Shown here: positions 59,250 through 64,000 of the stretch, in pieces | Layout: each line of letters starts with the position of its first letter | How positions within the stretch are numbered: the first letter of the stretch is position 1 | DNA from: Capitulum mitella | Taxonomy: Eukaryota > Arthropoda > Thecostraca > Pollicipedomorpha > Pollicipedidae | NCBI GenBank assembly: GCA_030062745.1 | Contig: CP099848.1 | Span: forward strand, 14,545,568-14,609,567 | DNA: 64,000 nucleotides | Reading direction: 5' to 3' | Made by a program: the position numbers and the translations under genes | The notes under the pieces: model-generated | Database searches by the model: none | Seen by the model: the letters and a program-made list of their open reading frames with translations, nothing else | What the model was told of the DNA's origin: nothing

Positions 59250-59660
59250 GCGCGCAGTGATTGGTCGTTGGGTGTCTGTCCGCCCCCCCCGCCCCGGTAG
59301 GGTTTCCCAGCGAGCCAGCGCCCGGCGCCCGTGGACGGTCGGCCCCCGTGTGACCGCACCGCGTGGTGATCGCGGGGCGCGGATTGTCTCGGCTCTGATG
59401 ATCACGGCTCTGCCCTCCGCTGCCGGCCGTGTGCGCGGCTGGCACTCCCGCCGTGGCCCGAACCGGCCTCCGAGCTGTCCGACCGCCAGCTGTCTGGTCG
59501 CCAGCTGTCTGGATGGCGCCGGGAGGCCTGTGGAGCGGCGGGTTTCGTGTCTGAGTCGCTCGGCCGCTGCGCCGCCGCCCGCCGCCTGAGCCGTGGTGGT
59601 AATGGCCGACAGCGGAGGAATCCGTCCTGGTGCCGCCGCAATCCCCATTCACAGGTGTCC
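59250..59660. other. GC-rich island
   Basis: CpG-dense, with small repeats of CTGTCTGGTCGCCAG and CTGTCTGGATGGCG near 59490. No gene. Confidence 0.45.
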
Positions 59661-60486
59661 GAGCATTTGACGTCCAGCTAGCTGCTCACCCATCCATGCT
59701 GGTGATGCCGGCATGCCACGGTGTTAGCCGGCTCAGGGATGTTCGTGAATTTTATGGAATATTATCGCTCAAAGTGACGCGCTGCGCATTTTTGTGTGAT
59801 GTAGATAGGTCTCAGCGACTTATCCCAGCCTTTTGGGTCTTGTAGCTCTATGGCGCCCGAAAGCACATGTTATGCATGGTGTTTGAAAGCCGTCATGTGT
59901 GAGGAAGACTGGAGACCATAGCATGAGGTTCGAGCTTTCGCCTCAGTACTCGCTGGGTCCGTCTTGCGACGCTGTCGCCACCTACATCGTACGTTTTGAT
60001 AGTTAAGCGCCAGATCGCTAGGTGGCGGGCCAATTCCGTCGCGGCTTCATTCGCAGAAGACTCACAGGAGACTGCTGGTCGTGATGCTTAATGTAAACAT
60101 TTCAAAACTCCGAGAACCGCTTGCGTTCGATTTTCGGCGACTTTTGTACGCCTAGTTATCCATCGTTCGGTAAAACCACATCGGTCTTGCCCCTTCCCCT
60201 ACCCATGCTGCTCTCTGGCCGGTTCTGGCATATGCTGTTTGCAGGATATCATGATCTGCGTTCTTGCGTTTGCAGCGCTTTGCATGTTTCCTGCTGCTTA
60301 TCACTTTTTTGCATGTTTCTGTTTCTTTTTCGTTTACGCTAAGGAAAATACGTCTCCGGTTGATAGCGCGTGCATTCGAAGTTCCGTCGAACAGTACGCA
60401 CGAGCAAGAACCTACTTCACTTCGGGATGAGAGCGGCATGTCGCACCATGCAATTCGGTGGTCGCTTGTGCGCGGTGGGCGACAGA

Positions 60487-60836
60487 ATGTGTGGTGCCAG
60501 AGGCCGCACCGAGGCTGGGCAATGTGTGGTGGCAGAGGCCGCACCGAGGCTCGGCAATGCATGGTGGCAGAGGCCGCACCGAGGCTCGGCAATGTATGGT
60601 GGCAGAGGCTGCACCGAGGCTTGGCAATGTGTGGTGGCAGAGGCCGCGCCGAGGCTCGGCAATGTGTGGTGGCAGAGGCCGCACCGAGGCTCGGCAATGT
60701 ATGGTGGCAGAGGCCGCACCGAAGCTCGGCAATGTATGGTGGCAGAGGCCGCACCGAGGCTCGGCAATGTATGGTGGTAGAGGCCGCACCGAGGCTCGGC
60801 AATGTATGGTGGCAGAGGCCGCACCGGGGCTGGGGA
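60487..60836. repeat. 35-bp minisatellite
   Basis: Ten units containing AATGTATGGTGGCAGAGG and CCGCACCGAGGCTCGGC. The unit is not a multiple of three yet has no stop in several frames on either strand, which explains the long overlapping open frames here. Confidence 0.95.
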
Positions 60837-61399
60837 ACGGTGGTAACAGGTCCTGTTACCGGCCGCCCGTAGGGCGGAAGCTGTTCCCACACAGCTGGTG
60901 GCCGTTCCGTGGGTTGGAATATCGTTGCAGTTCACATTACGTTGCCTGACATTTTACGTTGACCGACATGTTACGTTCTGGTGTGATCTGCTGACGTGTG
61001 GTGTGCGTTCCATCGGAGGAAGCCGTTTTCCCTCGTACTGGTGAATTTGTCCAGAATGTATGCCTGCGTTGCGACACGCCTGTTCGTGGCCGCAACTTAA
61101 TCTCAAGATTGCAGTGTCTACATAGAAGTTCTTTATTTAGTATGCGCCAGCATGAAGTAAACGAACAGCTTCCGCGTTTACATTTTACGTTGTCCTGCAC
61201 AGAGGGATGCGACAGGCCCTTTACCACAAGGCCCAGGGCCCGTATTTACATCCATTTTGTGCGCCGCTTTTCTGAGCGCGGTATTTTTCACCGTTGGGCG
61301 CGACTGCGGGCACTGCATTCTTGTCTTTGAATACCGTCGTCGCTGTCGTCTGACAGTGGATGATCTCCGATTTACCGATGGCGCGAGTAGCGTCTGACG

Positions 61400-61730
61400 C
61401 TGACGGCGGACGGCGGACGATGTACGCCGCAGGCCGGCAGATGGCGGGCCGATCGCCGCCGCGGGCTCTGCCGTCCGGCGGACCTGCTGGCTGAGAGGGC
61501 GCTGCGATCGCCCGGCCGACTGCGCCGGGCGGGTGCGGCCTGACCGTGCGCATCTCGGCCTGCAACAGCTGCTGCCGGCTCGTCATCGGGCGGGGCGCGG
61601 GGCTGCGGCGGAGCAGGGCGCGGCACGTGGACCGGGGGCGGTGTCGGGTGTCGCCCAGCTGGCCTGCGGCCGACACCAGCGCCTGGTCCCGTGGTCTGGA
61701 CGGACCACGGGACCAGCGCAGGGGGACGAG
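61400..61730. other. GC-rich island ending in a perfect hairpin
   Basis: CpG-dense. At 61683-61716, CTGGTCCCGTGGTC pairs perfectly with GACCACGGGACCAG around a 6-base loop. Confidence 0.7.
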
Positions 61731-62399
61731 CAAAACAACTGCAGAAACTGTCCGTTCTTTCTGGGTTCTGCTCGCTTCACGTGGGGCAATGGATTGACCA
61801 CACGTATCTGAGGCTGATCTCGGATAAAATGGAGCATCTTAGCTGGTTCTCTGGGCTGCAAATGACTGCATTCGTCTTTTGGCTTCAGTGTGAAGATAAG
61901 AGCATGATGATGCTGATACTTTCAAGCTACGTAAATGCTAAAATAATGTATATCCAGCATTTTGCACTGCTGCCAGGCCGAATTTCTACCGGAGACGCTT
62001 TGGTCTCGAGGCTGTCGAAAGGGACTGAAGAAAATGCAGTTCCTCCTTTGCATTGGGCTTTATTCACAACGAATAAGGGTGTCACACACTTGTGGATATC
62101 CGAAGGCATAATGATTATCCCGACCGTGCTAGGGGGCAAGGCTAAAATCGCATGATTTGTTTCCACATTCAGTGGGACGGAAATTGCTATGTTGATCGCT
62201 GTCAAGGTTTGCCCCTAGACTGGTCAATGGCGCAACAAATTATTGACTCCCAGGGTTCAGACAAGCGAATACTACTCGCAGTAAACGTTCGGTTTTGCGT
62301 ACAGTCATGGCATGCCGGTCTGCCTGCCGCTTTTCAAAGAGGCGATGTTACCAGCAGGACGTGGCTCTCACCCTGCTTTGCGTGCACAAGCCGCGGCTA

Positions 62400-63240
62400 C
62401 TCCGGAAACCGGCGCACTGTCTCTGCCTCGCTCGCCGCCCGTCTGCGGCGAACTGTTTGGCCCGTACTCACCCGGACACGGCGGACTGTTCGGGCGTGCC
62501 GCCCTCTGGGTGGGCCTCAGAGCCGCCTGCCGAGCTGCTGGCCCGCCGCCCGTCTCCGGGTCGTGCTGCCCGCCACGCCGCTGGCCGCGCCTCTCGCTGG
62601 GCCGGCCCGTCGCTCCTCCATACTTCTAAACATTCCATACCGTCAATATCATACAGGATGTATAGAAGAATGGGAATTCGACGGGCGCGTGGCTGTGGCG
62701 GCGGCGGCGGCTGCCGCTGCTGCAGCTGCGCTGTCGGCGGCGGCCGGTGCGATGCGTGCAGCCCCGCCGAGCCGACGGACACCACTGGCGGCCGGCGGCG
62801 CGCCTCTCTCGCCGGCGGCGGGCGCCGCGCCGAAATAAGACGGCCGCCAGCGCCTCTTCATTGGCCGGCGGCCAGCGCGACCCCAAAATAAGCTGGCGTG
62901 TCCCGTCTCCGCCGCCGGCCGCCGGCCGACCCCTCGCCGGCACCCTCCGGGGCGCGAGCGGATCTGACTCGGCCCTCCCTCCCATTCGCTTCCGGCGCCC
63001 GGCGCTGCGGGCGTGAACGAACCTTGTCGCGGCGGGTCCGCCGACAAGAGCGAACGAGCCCGATGCTGGCCGCCTGGAGGGAGAGGGGCGGATCGCGTCC
63101 CTCGGCAGCCGGGGGGAGGACGCCGAGTCCGACCGGCGGTCCGTCGAAACCTCGGCCGCCGACCTGGAGCCCGCGGCTGCGGCTGACCGGCGACTTTCGG
63201 CGCCGTCCGGCTGCGCCCATCTGCCGGACCCCCTACCTGA
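62400..63240. other. GC-rich island
   Basis: CpG-dense, with a GGCGGC/GCTGC triplet run at about 62696-62750. Overlapping frames on both strands, none with a recognisable domain. Confidence 0.5.
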
Positions 63241-63342
63241 CGTGAAGCGTCCCGCTGGACTGCCGTTTGTCTGGGAGTGTCGCTGGCCAAAGTCGCCTGT
63301 CGGGGTGTGTCCCGCCGGATTGTCGCTTATTTGGAAGCGTCC

Positions 63343-63780
63343 TGTAAGACTATCGCGTGCCTGGGCGTGTCCCGCTGGGTGGTTTCGTGTCTGGGCGTGT
63401 CTCGCTGGGTGGTTATGTGTCTGGGCGTGTCCCGCTGGATGGTAACGTGTCTGGGCGTGTCACGTTGGATGGTTACGTGTCTGGACGTGTCCCGCTGGAT
63501 GGTAATGTGTCTGGGCGTGTCCCGCTGGATGGTTACGTGTCTGGACGTGTCCCGTTGGATGGTTTCGTGTCTGGGCGTGTCTCGCTGGATGGTGACGTGC
63601 CTGGACGTGTCCCGCTGGATGGTTACGTGTCTGGGCGTGTCCCGTTGGATGGTTACGTGTCTGGACGTGTCCCGTTGGATGGTTACGTGTCTGGGCGTGT
63701 CCCGCTGGATGGTTACGTGTCTGGACGTGTCCCGTTGGATGGTTACGTGTCTGGACGTGTCCCGTGGGAGTTCCGCGCGC
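63343..63780. repeat. 30-bp minisatellite
   Basis: About fourteen units of GTGTCTGG(G/A)CGTGTCCCG plus (C/T)TGGATGGTTAC. Thirty bases is ten codons, so both strands read as decapeptide repeats (for example GHVQTRNHPT on the minus strand). No start context or known family supports a protein. Confidence 0.95.
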
Positions 63781-64000
63781 CTGGGAGTGTCCCACGTGAC
63801 CCGGCCTGGTCGCTGGCCGCCTGCGCCACCCGGTCTGGTCCTCGAGGCGGGTCCCGTTGTCTCTGGGGGTGCGCCGCTAGTTCCCGCCCCGCCGGCCTTG
63901 TCCGCGCGGAGCGTCGGGTCACGAACGCTTCGTTGCTGTGTGTGTGTGCGCGCCGTCTACATCGACGAGATCAGAGTGGCGACTTGCCACGAAGACCGGG

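Larger units (their letters stand above)
42269..64000 (+). other. No further mib exon found: very long intron 12 or gene end beyond the window
   Basis: 21.7 kb with no recognisable ankyrin or RING coding block. It holds GC-rich islands, microsatellites, minisatellites, a SINE and hairpins, several listed separately. 44340-45660, 46010-47360, 48060-50250, 57100-57830, 58250-59240 and 61730-62300 show nothing I can name. Confidence 0.6.

Overview
This is eukaryotic, almost certainly arthropod, DNA. The only gene I can support is the 5' 60% or so of a Notch-pathway E3 ubiquitin ligase, mind bomb (mib1/MIB1 type), on the + strand from about 24.1 to 42.3 kb and split into 12 visible coding exons. 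The (CCTAA)n tract at 13.9 kb is the arthropod telomere repeat TTAGG on the other strand. The window also has tRNA-derived SINE, mariner and piggyBac-like remnants, many microsatellites and minisatellites, and very GC-rich islands inside AT-richer DNA. A crustacean such as a barnacle would fit, but that is a guess.

Layout: (1) 1-24.1 kb has no recognisable gene. It holds decayed repeats, a CpG-rich island (7.2-7.7 kb), a 1.6 kb degenerate short-period array (8.9-10.5 kb), a 1.23 kb TTAA-flanked nonautonomous element (10.5-11.7 kb), telomere-like repeats inside a long palindrome (13.8-14.1 kb), a 271-bp tandem duplication, a 153-bp satellite-like trimer rich in nuclear-receptor half-site motifs, a head-to-head mariner foldback (20.4-20.9 kb) and a 28-bp-class minisatellite (22.8-23.3 kb). 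(2) 24.1-42.3 kb is mib: the initiator Met, MIB/HERC2 domain 1, ZZ zinc finger, MIB/HERC2 domain 2, the two SH3-like REP repeats, and the first ankyrin repeats, 615 complete codons in one consistent frame. (3) 42.3-64 kb carries no further mib exon that I can find. It is either a very long intron or the rest of the gene lies beyond the window. It contains many GC-rich islands, a tRNA-derived SINE, four minisatellites (29, 30, 35 and 42 bp units) and several near-perfect short hairpins.

The most unusual observation is that tandem repeats in the mib introns sit exactly on splice junctions. The exon 3 donor has been amplified about thirty times (23-bp unit, each with AG|GTCAGT-like sequence). 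The exon 8 acceptor is repeated about five times (64-bp unit), and the exon 12 acceptor about five times (50-bp unit). The 3' part of exon 10 has been duplicated in tandem as a dead exon. The gene therefore carries arrays of decoy splice sites; whether they are used is unknown.
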